Assembly (NCBI GenBank): GCA_963763485.1
Contig: CAVXOW010000005.1
Location: 930,001 to 994,000, forward strand
Reading direction: 5' to 3'
DNA from: CAWCKS01 sp963763485
GTDB taxonomy: Bacteria > Pseudomonadota > Alphaproteobacteria > Rhizobiales > Xanthobacteraceae
Length of the DNA: 64,000 bases
The translations under genes were made by a program, and so were the position numbers. A model generated the notes under the pieces. The model did not search any database. It saw only the letters and a program-made list of their open reading frames with translations, and was not told where the DNA came from. This document shows positions 17,460 through 26,619 of the stretch, piece after piece (positions within the stretch are counted from its first letter, which is position 1; each line of letters opens with the position of its first letter).

Positions 17460-17576
17460 GCGCGATCTTAAGTTTATAATTCTACTATCTTCAACTTGTG
17501 ATTGACGTCAATAGTCTGCAAAAAATCGTAAATTTGCTCGGTTTAACACTCGCTTAGCGCGCACCGGTGGTCGCTC

Positions 17577-18473
17577 TCACATCAACCTTCGCCGCCCGAT
17601 CTCGCTGATGCCCTGACCCCGTGCCGTGAAGCCGCGCACCGCGACCTCGCAGTGCCAGCTTCGATCGTCGCGCGACACCCGGATCAGGTTGTAAGACGCC
17701 GGCTCGCTGCGGCCATGCGCGATCGCCGATGCCGAGGGTACGCCGAGCGAAGGAATTTTCTTGTCCGCCGGCCCTTCGATCCAGGTCAGCGCGTGACGAT
17801 GGTCGTGGCCGTGCAGAATGAGATCGACACCGTGCCGCTTAAGCAACGCGCAGACCTGCTCGGCGTCGATCAGGCGCTTGTAGGCTGCCGGGCGCAGCGA
17901 CTGCAGCGGATGATGGATCAGCAGCACCCGAAAAACATCGCCGCTTGAAAGCTCGGCCAGGATTGTCGCGAGCGCGCCAAGCTGTTGATGACCGAGCTTG
18001 CCGGTCGCCAGCAGCGGCGCGGTCGGCACTGCGGACGAGACGCCGATCAGCGCCAGCGGGCCGCGTCGCCGCACGAACGGAAACGTCACCGTCGAAGCGC
18101 CGTCGGCGGTGAGGTAGTCGGCCCAGGCGCGCAGGAACATGTTGCGCGTGCCCGGCACGTAGGCGTCGTGATTGCCAGGCACCAGCGTCACATCGTGCGG
18201 CGGACCGACCGTGTGCAGCCAGTTTCGGGCCAGCGCAAATTCCTGCGGCAGCGCGATGTTGACGAGGTCGCCGGTGACGGCGACGTGCTGCGGATGCTGC
18301 GCCTTGATGTCGGCGACGATCGCGTCCAGCACATGGGTTGCGTGGTGTCCGACGCGATTGCGCGTCCAGTTGAAATAGCCGATTGCGCGCTTGCCGATCA
18401 GCTCGCCAAGCCGCGGCGAGGGCAGTGGCCCCAGGTGCGGATCGGACAGGTGCGCGAGCAGGAAATCGGACAT
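17577..18473 (-). CDS. Metallophosphoesterase family protein
   Basis: 298 residues with all calcineurin-like metal motifs in order: SDPHLG (residues 10-15), GDLVN, PGNHD, HHPLQS and GHDHRH. These bind two metal ions and hydrolyse phosphomonoesters or diesters, possibly of nucleotides or phospholipids. The closest recognisable group is the cyclic-nucleotide phosphodiesterase-like class III proteins, but the substrate is not determinable. A palindromic repeat lies immediately upstream, separating it from the MbfA gene on the same strand. Confidence 0.9.
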   Translation of the reverse strand: MSDFLLAHLSDPHLGPLPSPRLGELIGKRAIGYFNWTRNRVGHHATHVLDAIVADIKAQHPQHVAVTGDLVNIALPQEFALARNWLHTVGPPHDVTLVPGNHDAYVPGTRNMFLRAWADYLTADGASTVTFPFVRRRGPLALIGVSSAVPTAPLLATGKLGHQQLGALATILAELSSGDVFRVLLIHHPLQSLRPAAYKRLIDAEQVCALLKRHGVDLILHGHDHRHALTWIEGPADKKIPSLGVPSASAIAHGRSEPASYNLIRVSRDDRSWHCEVAVRGFTARGQGISEIGRRRLM

Positions 18474-18476
18474 CGC

Positions 18477-18555
18477 TAGCGCATGTCCCGGAAAAGCATG
18501 CCCTCGGGCTTTGACCCGACGGGTGGATGCGGGTTTTCCGAAAAGGACATGCGCA
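18477..18555. repeat. Palindromic intergenic repeat
   Basis: Inverted arms GCGCATGTCC and GGACATGCGC border the element, with inner arms CCGGAAAAGCATGCC and GGTTTTCCG. It fills the gap between the phosphoesterase and mbfA. Confidence 0.7.
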
Positions 18556-18567
18556 AATCAACAGTCC

Positions 18568-19521
18568 TCAAGCGCTGCCGATCAAAATGCCCGTGAGAAA
18601 CACCAGCGTGCCGCCGACCACAATCTGGAAGGCGGCCTGCAGCCACGGCGTATCCATGTAGCGGTGCCTGATCCACGAGATCACCGCGAGTTCGACTGCG
18701 ACCACAGCCACGGCAAACACCATCGCGGTCCAGAAATCCGGGATCAGGAAGGGCAGGGTATGGCCCAATCCGCCGACTGCTGTCATCAACCCGCACACAC
18801 CGCCGCGCAGGATCGGCGAGCCACGCCCAGTGAGCGAGCCGTCGTCGGATAACGCTTCGGCAAAGCCCATCGAGATGCCGGCGCCGATCGAGGCGGCGAG
18901 CCCAACCAGAAATGTCTCGAACGGCTTGTGGGTTGCGAACGCGGCCGCGAACAGCGGCGCCAGCGTCGACACCGAGCCGTCCATCAGACCGGCGAGGCCG
19001 GGCTGCACGTATTGCAGCACGAACAGACGCCGCTCGGTCTCGGCCTCGCGCGCGATCGCCTCCTTCGGCATATTCTCGGTGAGGTGCTCGGCGTGCGCCT
19101 CGTGCTGGTCCTCTTCCTCGGCGAGCTTGACCAGGAGCTCGCGGACCGACACATCGCGCGACCGTTCTGCCGCCTTGCGGTAGAACCGCGCCGTCTCGAG
19201 CTCCATGTCGGCGGCATAGCGCCTGACCTCGTCGAGCCCGAGCGGCCGCATCAGCCATAGCGGCTTGCGCTTGATGAAGCCCGAGACATCCTGTTTCCGG
19301 ATCAGCGGCAGGTATTCGCCGAATTTCTCGCGATAGAGGTTGTACAGTTCGGTGCGATGTTGCACCTCCTGATCGGCCATCTCGCGGAAGATTCTGGCCG
19401 AGTCCGGATATTGTTCTTCGAGGCCCTGCGAGAAGCCGTGATAGATGCGGCTGTCGTCCTCCTCATTGGAGATCGCCAGCGCCAGGACCTCCTGCTCGGT
19501 CAAGTCGGAAAAGCGCTTCAC
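18568..19521 (-). CDS. mbfA: Membrane-bound ferritin MbfA (ferritin-like plus VIT1-like iron exporter)
   Basis: 317 residues. The N-terminal half is a ferritin-like four-helix domain with iron ligands in NEEDDSRIY, DQEVQHRTEL, MELETARFY and EEDQHEAHAE. The C-terminal half has about five membrane helices of the VIT1/CCC1 type, with GLMDGSVSTLAPL and GAGISMGFAEALSDDG. In Bradyrhizobium MbfA exports iron and protects from peroxide, under Irr control. The GTG start at 19521 gives MKRFSDLTEQEV, with AGAGG five bases before it. It overlaps the stop of a tiny lipoprotein ORF by GTGA. I see no clear iron control element upstream. Confidence 0.92.
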   Translation of the reverse strand: MKRFSDLTEQEVLALAISNEEDDSRIYHGFSQGLEEQYPDSARIFREMADQEVQHRTELYNLYREKFGEYLPLIRKQDVSGFIKRKPLWLMRPLGLDEVRRYAADMELETARFYRKAAERSRDVSVRELLVKLAEEEDQHEAHAEHLTENMPKEAIAREAETERRLFVLQYVQPGLAGLMDGSVSTLAPLFAAAFATHKPFETFLVGLAASIGAGISMGFAEALSDDGSLTGRGSPILRGGVCGLMTAVGGLGHTLPFLIPDFWTAMVFAVAVVAVELAVISWIRHRYMDTPWLQAAFQIVVGGTLVFLTGILIGSA

Positions 19522-19628
19522 GTCGGCCTCTGTGCATTCCTGTCGGGCAGTTGTTTTGGCAAGCTGCCGCCGCAGGCGCAAGCGAGAACCGTGGGCAATA
19601 ACAGCGCAACGACGGCACAACGTCTCAT
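19518..19628 (-). CDS. Tiny putative lipoprotein overlapping the mbfA start
   Basis: A 36-residue ORF: basic start MRRC, hydrophobic stretch AVVALLLPTVLA, then a lipobox-like LACAC and GGSLPKQLPDRNA. This is the layout of very small alphaproteobacterial lipoproteins (LptM/YifL-like proteins have a similar length and a CG-x-x-G-PL-x-x-P tail, matched only loosely here). Its TGA overlaps the GTG of mbfA by four bases, suggesting translational coupling. There is no clear ribosome site upstream, so it is offered as a candidate. Confidence 0.45.
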   Translation of the reverse strand: MRRCAVVALLLPTVLACACGGSLPKQLPDRNAQRPT

Positions 19629-19646
19629 CAATATGACTGGTATTTC

Positions 19647-20141
19647 ATGACTGATTCCGGCCTGACCAGAATGCGGCGAAGGTTTGAGCCCGCCATTCGC
19701 AGGGCGCTGCATTTCTACTGGCGATTCGCCCGCGGCATGACGTTCGGCGTTCGTGCCGTCGTGCTGGACCAGGCGAACCGGGTCTTCCTCGTCAAGCACA
19801 GCTATGTGTCGGGCTGGCATCTGCCCGGCGGCGGTGTCGAGGTCGGCGAGACCGCCGTGCAGTCGCTGGCGCGCGAGCTGGTCGAGGAGGGCAATATCGT
19901 GATCGAGGGGACGCCCAAGCTGCACGGGCTCTTCTTCAACCGCCGCGTTTCGCGCCGCGACCACGTCGCTGTTTACGTGGTGCGCAAATTCCATCAGCTG
20001 GGCACCCCCGAGCCCAATCACGAGATTGTCGGGTCTGGCTTCTTCGACTTGCGCGAGCTGCCTGGCGATACCACGCGCGGCAGCAGGGCTCGGATCCAGG
20101 AGGTGATCGAGGGCGTTGCGCCGTCAGCCGATTGGTCGTAA
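19647..20141 (+). CDS. Nudix hydrolase
   Basis: 164 residues. The Nudix box is complete: GGGVEVGETAVQSLARELVEEGN, fitting G-x5-E-x7-RE-U-x-EE-x-G-U, preceded by WHLPGG. It hydrolyses a nucleoside diphosphate linked to another moiety; the substrate is unknown. The N-terminal 35 residues (MTDSGLTRMRRRFEPAIRRALHFYWRFARG) are basic and amphipathic, as in several rhizobial Nudix proteins. Divergent from the lipoprotein ORF and mbfA with an 18-base gap. The GT2 gene follows 58 bases downstream. Confidence 0.9.
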   Translation: MTDSGLTRMRRRFEPAIRRALHFYWRFARGMTFGVRAVVLDQANRVFLVKHSYVSGWHLPGGGVEVGETAVQSLARELVEEGNIVIEGTPKLHGLFFNRRVSRRDHVAVYVVRKFHQLGTPEPNHEIVGSGFFDLRELPGDTTRGSRARIQEVIEGVAPSADWS

Positions 20142-20199
20142 CGAGATCGCATATATTTTCGCACCCGACTCGCACGCACAACCCGCCGAAATCCTCGCC

Positions 20200-21150
20200 A
20201 TGAGCGACGACAAGCCAAGCGATCGCAAAAGCCCGCGCGTCGCGGTGCTGGTGCCGTGCTTCAATGAAGAGGCCGCGATCGCGAAAGTCGTCGGGGATTT
20301 TCGCAAGGCGCGGCCGGATGCGACGGTCTATGTCTACGACAACAATTCGGTTGATCGCACCGCAGCGGCAGCGCGCGACGCCGGCGCGGTGGTGCGTCGG
20401 GAGACGCGGCAGGGCAAGGGCCACGTGGTGCGGCGGATGTTCGCGGACATCGACGCCGACATCTATGTGCTCGTTGACGGCGACGCCACCTACGATGCCC
20501 CGAGCGTGCCAGGAATGATCGAGCGGCTGCGTGCCGGGCGGCTCGACATGGTGGTGGGCAGGCGCATCGAGCAGTCGAGCGGTTCGTATCGCCCCGGCCA
20601 TCGGTTCGGCAATCAGCTCTTGACTGGCTTTCTCCGCTCGGTGTTCGGCGGCGGGTTTTCCGATATCCTGTCCGGCTATCGCGTGTTCTCGCGCCGCTTC
20701 GTGAAATCCTTTCCGGTGCTGTCGGACGGATTCGAGATCGAGACCGAGCTGACGGTCCATGCGCTCGAGCTAGCGCTGCCGCTCGCCGAAATTGACACGC
20801 CGTATTTCGCACGTCCCGAAGGCTCGCACTCCAAGCTCAACACGTGGCGCGACGGCTTTCGCATCGTGGCGACGATTGCCCAACTCTATCGCTCGGAGCG
20901 CCCGCTGCGCTTCTTCACCGTGATCGGCATCGTGCTGGCGCTGCTGTCCATCGGCTTGGCGGTGCCGATCTTCATCACCTATCTCGAACAAGGTATCGTG
21001 CCGAGATTGCCGACCGCGGTGCTGTCGACCGGGCTGATGATTCTCAGCGTGCTCTCGATCAGTTCTGGCCTCGTGCTCGACACCGTAACCCGTGGCCGGC
21101 GCGAGATGAAACTGCTGGCCTATCTGGCGCAACGCGGCATCGACGACTGA
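20200..21150 (+). CDS. Glycosyltransferase family 2 protein
   Basis: 316 residues. The catalytic domain (residues about 12-230) has VLVPCFNEEAAI, VYVYDNNSVDRTA and the metal-binding DGDATYD, all GT2 features. Two membrane helices follow near the C-terminus (about 240-262 and 275-297), the layout of dolichol/undecaprenyl-phosphate sugar transferases. It probably attaches a sugar to a lipid carrier or polysaccharide at the inner membrane. The ATG at 20200 (MSDDKPSDR) is preferred to the longer frame from 20116, which overlaps the Nudix gene. Confidence 0.9.
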   Translation: MSDDKPSDRKSPRVAVLVPCFNEEAAIAKVVGDFRKARPDATVYVYDNNSVDRTAAAARDAGAVVRRETRQGKGHVVRRMFADIDADIYVLVDGDATYDAPSVPGMIERLRAGRLDMVVGRRIEQSSGSYRPGHRFGNQLLTGFLRSVFGGGFSDILSGYRVFSRRFVKSFPVLSDGFEIETELTVHALELALPLAEIDTPYFARPEGSHSKLNTWRDGFRIVATIAQLYRSERPLRFFTVIGIVLALLSIGLAVPIFITYLEQGIVPRLPTAVLSTGLMILSVLSISSGLVLDTVTRGRREMKLLAYLAQRGIDD

Positions 21151-21200
21151 AGCGTGGCGCGGCAATGGACCGTGTCCGCGCAAGGTGCTAATCGGCGCTC

Positions 21201-21713
21201 ATGAGCGATCCGTCTCTAACCATTGCCCCGGAAACTCCGAACGACGCGCAGGCGATCGAACGCCTGCATGAGCGCACCTTCGGTCCGGGACGGTTTACGC
21301 TGACGGCTGCTCGCTTGCGCGAGCACATTAATCATCGGCTCGACCTGTCCTTCACCGCGCGCATCGGCACCCTGCTGGTTGGCTCGGTGCGCCAGCTGCC
21401 GGTCTGCATCGGCGATACGCCGGCCCTGATGCTTGGGCCGCTTACCGTCGAGCCACCGTTTCGCAGCCACGGCATCGGCCGCGCGCTGATGGAGCGTGCG
21501 CTCACCGAGGCAAAAGCGAAGGGCATTCGCTTGGTCGTGCTGGTCGGCGACGAAGCCTATTATTCACGCGTTGGCTTCAGGCGCGTCCCAAAGGGCCGCG
21601 CCACCATGCCGGGCCCCGTCGACTATGCGCGGCTCCTGGTCGCCGAACTTGTTGAGGGCGCGTTCGAGGGTGTGTCGGGTCACATTCGACCCGATTGGGA
21701 CGCACCACGATAG
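21201..21713 (+). CDS. GNAT family N-acetyltransferase
   Basis: 170 residues. The acetyl-CoA binding segment is clear in LGPLTVEPPFRSHGIGRALMERAL (pattern R-x-x-G-x-G/A), and the block VLVGDEAYYSRVGF is typical of the YhbS-like group. These acetylate a small molecule or protein; the substrate is unknown. It lies 50 bases after the glycosyltransferase in the same direction and converges on the large membrane protein gene, whose end is 8 bases away. Confidence 0.9.
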   Translation: MSDPSLTIAPETPNDAQAIERLHERTFGPGRFTLTAARLREHINHRLDLSFTARIGTLLVGSVRQLPVCIGDTPALMLGPLTVEPPFRSHGIGRALMERALTEAKAKGIRLVVLVGDEAYYSRVGFRRVPKGRATMPGPVDYARLLVAELVEGAFEGVSGHIRPDWDAPR

Positions 21714-21721
21714 GACAAGTC

Positions 21722-23797
21722 CTATCGCCCTTCACGCAGCCAGGTCATCGCGAACGCGCCGACCAGCAGCAACAGGCCGATGATGCCGGCAAAGATCGGC
21801 AAGACGCCAATGCCGCGCACCACGCTGGCCTCGTGCATCTTCAGGCCGAGCCAGCCGTCACCGTGATAGATGCTGGAGGCGCGCACCGGCAGGATGCGCG
21901 GCAATTCGAGGCTCGAACCGTTGAGCAGGCGCACGGCGTCCCCGCCCGTTGCTTGCGCCAGCGGCCGCAACGGTTCGGTCGAGGACGTCACTTCGGAGAA
22001 CTCCTTCGGGTTGGCCGGGCCGACGCTGATCAGCGCCCGCAACGTGCCATCGGTCGCCTGCCAGAGGCCAAGCTCGTCGGCGGCTGTCACCGCGCGCCAC
22101 AGGCCGGGCTCGCTCTGTGTCAGCGTCACGACCCGCGTCTTGCCCGACGGCGAGGTGACCGTAACCGGCACCACCTCGTCAGCCATGGTCTGCCGCTGCA
22201 CGATGAGGTCGTGCCCCTGCACCGACAATCGCAGCGCTTCTTCGTCGAGCTCCGGCTGCTTCATCAGCCAGTGCGACATGCGGCGGAGCAGGTCGAGATG
22301 CGGTCCGCCGCCGTCATAGCCGCGCGCCCACAGCCAGATGTGATCGGACAGGAACAGCGCGACGCGGCCGTCGCCCTGACGGGACAGGATCAGCAATGGC
22401 TTGCCGTCGGCACCCTCCATCACCTCCGCGCCGTTGACGTTCTGCGTATCAACCTGGCGGAAGAAGCGGCTCCAGTGCGGCGGATTGGTGCTTGAGCCTT
22501 CGAGGCCGCGCGTCACCGGATGGCGTTTTCCGGCTTCGCTGAGCGTCGCGTAAAAGCCCTTCTCGGTGACGCCGATCGGTTCCGCCGGCAGCACGCTGTC
22601 GAGCGGGGTGCGCCAGATGCTGGTCGAGCTCGCATAATCGGGGCCAGCGGCAACCAGCACGGCGCCGCCGTTGCGTACATAACGCGCGATGTTCTCAAAG
22701 TAACCGACCGGCAGGACACCTTGCCGCGCATAACGGTCGAAGATGATGAGCTGAAACTCGTTGATCTTCTGCAGGAACAGTTCGCGTGTCGGGAAGGCGA
22801 TCAGCGACAGCTCGTTGATCGCCGTGCCGTCCTGTTTCTCCGGCGGCCTCAAGATCGTGAAGTGCACCAGATCGATCGAGGGATCGGACTTCAGGAGGTT
22901 GCGCCAGGTGCGTTCGCCGGCGTGCGGCTCGCCGGATACCAGCAGCACGCGCAGCTTGTCGCGCACGCCGTCGATCGAGACGACGGCGCGGTTGTTGACC
23001 GGCGTCAGCTCGTTCTCGAGCGGCGAGGCCTCGATCTCGACGATGTTCTGGCCCGCATGCGGGATATCGATGTCGACGGTCACGGTCTGGCCGCTCGCAA
23101 CCTGGCGCTGGTTCAGCACCTCGCCGTCGCGCCGTAGCGTGACGGTGGCGCGCTGGCCGCTGACGCCCTGGTCGTCGAGCTTGTAGGTGATCTTCTGCGG
23201 CTGCCCGACGATGCCGAACCGCGGCGCGGCGACGATCTCGATGCGGCGGTCGCGCTCGTCTTTGGTGCCGGTGATAAGGCCGTGAACCGGCGCGCTGAAT
23301 CCGAGCGTCGAGGCGTTGGCCGGAATGTCGTGAACGCGCCCGTCGGTGATGAGGAACACACCGGCGACGCGATCGGCCGGAACGTCCGACAACGTTGACG
23401 TTACCGCCGAGAACAGTTTTGTGCCGTCCGTCTCGCCGTCGGATTGGCCGGCTTCGACGACGCGGATCTCAAGACCCTTGATTTGCTTCAGCCGATCGAC
23501 CAGCTGCGCGCGCGCCGCGTCTGTCTGCTGGGTCCGGTTGCCGAAGTTCTGGCTCGCGCTCTTGTCGACGATCACAGCTGCGACCGAAGACAACGGCTCG
23601 CGCTCCTCCCGCGTGAACGAGGGATTGGCGAGCGCGAGCAGCGCCAGCGCCAGCGCTGTGACACGAACCGCCCAGCCGCGCGACCTCGCGAGCGCCAGAA
23701 GTGCTGTGATGACGACGATGGCGACGAGACCGATCCAAAGGACCAGCGTCGGCACCAGGGGCGCGAACGCGACGCCGTATTGAAGATTGTTCGACAT
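21722..23797 (-). CDS. Large membrane protein of the MoxR/DUF58 (Bat-like) operon
   Basis: 691 residues. Two N-terminal membrane helices (about 15-37 and 44-60), a VWA-like region without a full metal site (AAVIVDKSASQNF), Ig-like stretches, a glutamine-amidotransferase-like block (DRYARQGVLPVGYFENIARYVRNGGAVLVAAG) and a C-terminal helix (IGVLPIFAGIIGLLLLVGAF). This is the usual fourth member of MoxR-DUF58 operons in Bradyrhizobium. Such operons are linked in other bacteria to envelope maintenance and stress tolerance; the exact job here is unknown. It follows the DUF4159 gene with an 8-base gap. Confidence 0.8.
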   Translation of the reverse strand: MSNNLQYGVAFAPLVPTLVLWIGLVAIVVITALLALARSRGWAVRVTALALALLALANPSFTREEREPLSSVAAVIVDKSASQNFGNRTQQTDAARAQLVDRLKQIKGLEIRVVEAGQSDGETDGTKLFSAVTSTLSDVPADRVAGVFLITDGRVHDIPANASTLGFSAPVHGLITGTKDERDRRIEIVAAPRFGIVGQPQKITYKLDDQGVSGQRATVTLRRDGEVLNQRQVASGQTVTVDIDIPHAGQNIVEIEASPLENELTPVNNRAVVSIDGVRDKLRVLLVSGEPHAGERTWRNLLKSDPSIDLVHFTILRPPEKQDGTAINELSLIAFPTRELFLQKINEFQLIIFDRYARQGVLPVGYFENIARYVRNGGAVLVAAGPDYASSTSIWRTPLDSVLPAEPIGVTEKGFYATLSEAGKRHPVTRGLEGSSTNPPHWSRFFRQVDTQNVNGAEVMEGADGKPLLILSRQGDGRVALFLSDHIWLWARGYDGGGPHLDLLRRMSHWLMKQPELDEEALRLSVQGHDLIVQRQTMADEVVPVTVTSPSGKTRVVTLTQSEPGLWRAVTAADELGLWQATDGTLRALISVGPANPKEFSEVTSSTEPLRPLAQATGGDAVRLLNGSSLELPRILPVRASSIYHGDGWLGLKMHEASVVRGIGVLPIFAGIIGLLLLVGAFAMTWLREGR

Positions 23798-23805
23798 CGC
23801 CGCCT

Positions 23806-26619
23806 CTATTGCCCGAGCCGTTCGATCAGTGCCGGCGCGTGCACCTGATCAGCCTTGTAGTTGCCGGTGAGCGTGTACATCACGATGTTGACCCCGGCGC
23901 GAAACGCGAACTCGCGTTGCCGCGGCTCACCCGGCGTCAAAGGCAGCATCGGCTGGCCGTCCGGCCGCATCGCCCACGCGCCGGCGAGATCGTTCGAGGT
24001 GATGATGATCGGTGAGACGCCGTCGCCGCCGCGCGCCGGCCGCGCTGCCTGTGTCTCGTCATCCGGGTCACGCGGCAAGGCCTCGACCCAGGTTTGGCCC
24101 GAGGTGAAGCGGCCCGGGAATTCGCGCAGCAGGTAGAACGTCTTGGTCAGCACGTGGTCGCGCGGCAGCGGCTCGAGTTCGGGGATGTCGAGCGAACCGA
24201 GGATATTGCGCAGCGCCAGCATGCCCGGCGTTTCGTTGGCGCCGTTCGGCGTCGGCGGCGCCTCGACGGCGTCGCGAGTGTCGAACAGCACCGTGCCGCC
24301 CTGCTTCATGTAGGCGTCGAGGCGATCGAGGGCGGCCTGCGGCGGCTTTGGTGCACCCGGCACCACCGGCCAGTAGATCAGCGGGAAGAACACAAGCTCG
24401 TCGCGCGCAGGGTCGACGCCGATCGGATCGCCGGCTTCGAGCGCGGTGCGCTGGGCGAGGAACAGCGTCAGTCCGGCAAGTCCACTTTTAACGATGTTGT
24501 CGACGTCCTCATTGCCCGTGACGACATAGGCGAGATGCGTTTGCGAGACCGCACGGATCGCCGAGTCGTCGTCAGCGGCGCGCGTCGGCGTCACCGGGGT
24601 GCTTACCGCAATAGCCGCGAAAACGAGCACGCTCGCGGCCGCGACGGTGCGCCGCCGCCGCCACAGCCGTGACAGCCCGCCGCCGAGCAGGGCGACTACC
24701 AGCGCATCGAGCAGGAACAGCGCAAGCGCGGCGGCAAGCAGCACGCCGCGGATGTCCTGTGGCTCGGCATTCTGATAAGTCGCGTGACGGGCGCGCAGCG
24801 CCGAGGTGTCGAGCGTCGCGATCTTCTCCGAAGCCGCCACGGCGTTGACGGCAAGCGGGCCTTCTGCCGGTCCGTAAAGTCCGGGCGGATGCTCTGCCGT
24901 TGCGCGCTCGCTGTAGTCGGCGCGGATCGGCTTTGCCGTCGAGGGCGGAGGGCCAAGTGCGCCAAAACCGTCGAGCGTGCGCGTCGGCGCGACCGTCTCA
25001 GCGGTCGCCTCGGCGGCAGGGCCGGGACCAGCCTTTGCAGTGTAGCCCGACAGGTCGACGAGCCGCTTCAGCATCTCGACGAATGTACCCGACATCGGCA
25101 GGTCTGACCAACGCGTATCGGCGCTGACGTGGAACAGGGTGAGGATTCCCTTGCCGCGACGTTCGCCGGTCACAAGCGGCGTGCCGTCGGCGAGCGTCGC
25201 CCAACTGCGCGCCGTCAGCGTCGCATCCGGCTCGGCCAGCACCTGACGCGCGACAGTGATGTCCTGCGGAACCTCGAGCCCCGCGAACGGGCCGTCACCG
25301 GCGAAGCCGGCAAGTCGCTGCGGCTTCTCCCAGGTCAGGCTGCCGCCGAGATTGCGGTCGCCGCGCCGAAGCTTGACGGGCACGAGGTCGTCGTCGCCGG
25401 CGGCAAGACGCGGACCGGCGAAGCGGATCAGCACGCCGCCCTGGTCGATCCAGGCGTTCAGACGCTCACGCAATTCCGGCGACAAGGTACCGACATCGGC
25501 GAGGATGATCATCGGCAGCTTCTGGTCGAGAAATTGTGCGATCACGGTCGCCGGCGCGCCGCGGTCGCCGAGCCTGACGTCGGCGAACGGCGCCAGCGCA
25601 CGCGACAGGTAGAACGTCGACGCCAGCAACGGCTGGGCGGTGTCGGTGGTCGCGCCGCCGACCACGCCGATCGCGCGCCGCCGCCAGCGCTTGTCGAGCA
25701 GTTGCACGGCGCCCGCCGATCGCTCGTTGGCGATTTCGAGACGTGAGGCGTCGTTGCGCAGCTCGACTGGCAAGTCGAACACCGCATCGATCTCGCGGTC
25801 GCCGGCGCCGAACGTGAAACGCGCATCACCGATCGGCGAACCGCGCTGGTCCAGCGCGCGCACCACGCCAGTCTCCGGCAAACCCGAGGTGGCACGCAGC
25901 ACCTTCACCACCATGCGAGCGGCGGCGTTCTCGGCGCCGGCCAGCGCGTGCGGGGCAGGCGCTCCGGAATCGTAGATCGTCAGCGAACGATCGCCGATGG
26001 CTTGCGCCAGCTTCGTCACGAACTCGTCGCCGCGGCCGGTATCGATGCCGTCTGAAATCCAGACGATGTCGCTGTCGGCGTGTGGTTCGAGAAAGTGGGC
26101 GAGCGCCGCGAGTGTGTCGACACGCTCGACAGCGTATGGCTTCGGCGCAAGCTGGCGCAGCGCAACGCGTGCGGTGCCGGCGGGCATCAGGGTTATGTCG
26201 CGCGCCGGTTCCGACAACGGCACCAATGCGACCGCGCGGCGGTCGCTTTCGGCATTCGAAATCAACTCGTCGGCGGTCTTGATTCGCACATCCCAGCTTG
26301 CGGCCGCGCTCCAGCCGTCGTCGATCAACAGCACCAGCGGGCCGTTCGCGAGCGACGCGCCGGCGCCGGGATTGAGGATCGGGCCGGCCGCGGCGAGGAT
26401 CACCAGCGCTGCCGCAGCCAGGCGCAGCAGCGTCAGCCACCACGGCGTGCGCGCCGGCGTTTCCTCTTTCGGCGCGATGTCGAACAACAGGCGTGTCGGC
26501 GGAAAATACAGTTGCCGCGGCCGCGGCGGCATCAGCCGCAGCAGCCACCACAGTGCCGGCAGCGCGAGCAGGCCGAGCAACAGCAGTGGTTCGGCGAACG
26601 CGATCGGCAGGCCCGTCAT
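23806..26619 (-). CDS. BatA-like N-terminal/DUF4159 domain membrane protein
   Basis: 937 residues. The start is the BatA-like unit: two membrane helices around residues 9-28 and 62-82 with the RPRQLYFPPTRLLFD linker. A periplasmic middle part with a VWA-like segment (LVLLIDDGWSAAASWD) follows, then helices near 690 and 720, and the DUF4159 domain at the end (LAYVVTGNEDVDNIVKSGL, FFPLIYWP, GGTVLFDTRD). The ATG at 26619 overlaps the stop of the DUF58 gene as ATGA, so translation is coupled. It is part of the moxR-DUF58-DUF4159-membrane protein operon, probably acting in the envelope. Confidence 0.88.
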   Translation of the reverse strand: MTGLPIAFAEPLLLLGLLALPALWWLLRLMPPRPRQLYFPPTRLLFDIAPKEETPARTPWWLTLLRLAAAALVILAAAGPILNPGAGASLANGPLVLLIDDGWSAAASWDVRIKTADELISNAESDRRAVALVPLSEPARDITLMPAGTARVALRQLAPKPYAVERVDTLAALAHFLEPHADSDIVWISDGIDTGRGDEFVTKLAQAIGDRSLTIYDSGAPAPHALAGAENAAARMVVKVLRATSGLPETGVVRALDQRGSPIGDARFTFGAGDREIDAVFDLPVELRNDASRLEIANERSAGAVQLLDKRWRRRAIGVVGGATTDTAQPLLASTFYLSRALAPFADVRLGDRGAPATVIAQFLDQKLPMIILADVGTLSPELRERLNAWIDQGGVLIRFAGPRLAAGDDDLVPVKLRRGDRNLGGSLTWEKPQRLAGFAGDGPFAGLEVPQDITVARQVLAEPDATLTARSWATLADGTPLVTGERRGKGILTLFHVSADTRWSDLPMSGTFVEMLKRLVDLSGYTAKAGPGPAAEATAETVAPTRTLDGFGALGPPPSTAKPIRADYSERATAEHPPGLYGPAEGPLAVNAVAASEKIATLDTSALRARHATYQNAEPQDIRGVLLAAALALFLLDALVVALLGGGLSRLWRRRRTVAAASVLVFAAIAVSTPVTPTRAADDDSAIRAVSQTHLAYVVTGNEDVDNIVKSGLAGLTLFLAQRTALEAGDPIGVDPARDELVFFPLIYWPVVPGAPKPPQAALDRLDAYMKQGGTVLFDTRDAVEAPPTPNGANETPGMLALRNILGSLDIPELEPLPRDHVLTKTFYLLREFPGRFTSGQTWVEALPRDPDDETQAARPARGGDGVSPIIITSNDLAGAWAMRPDGQPMLPLTPGEPRQREFAFRAGVNIVMYTLTGNYKADQVHAPALIERLGQ

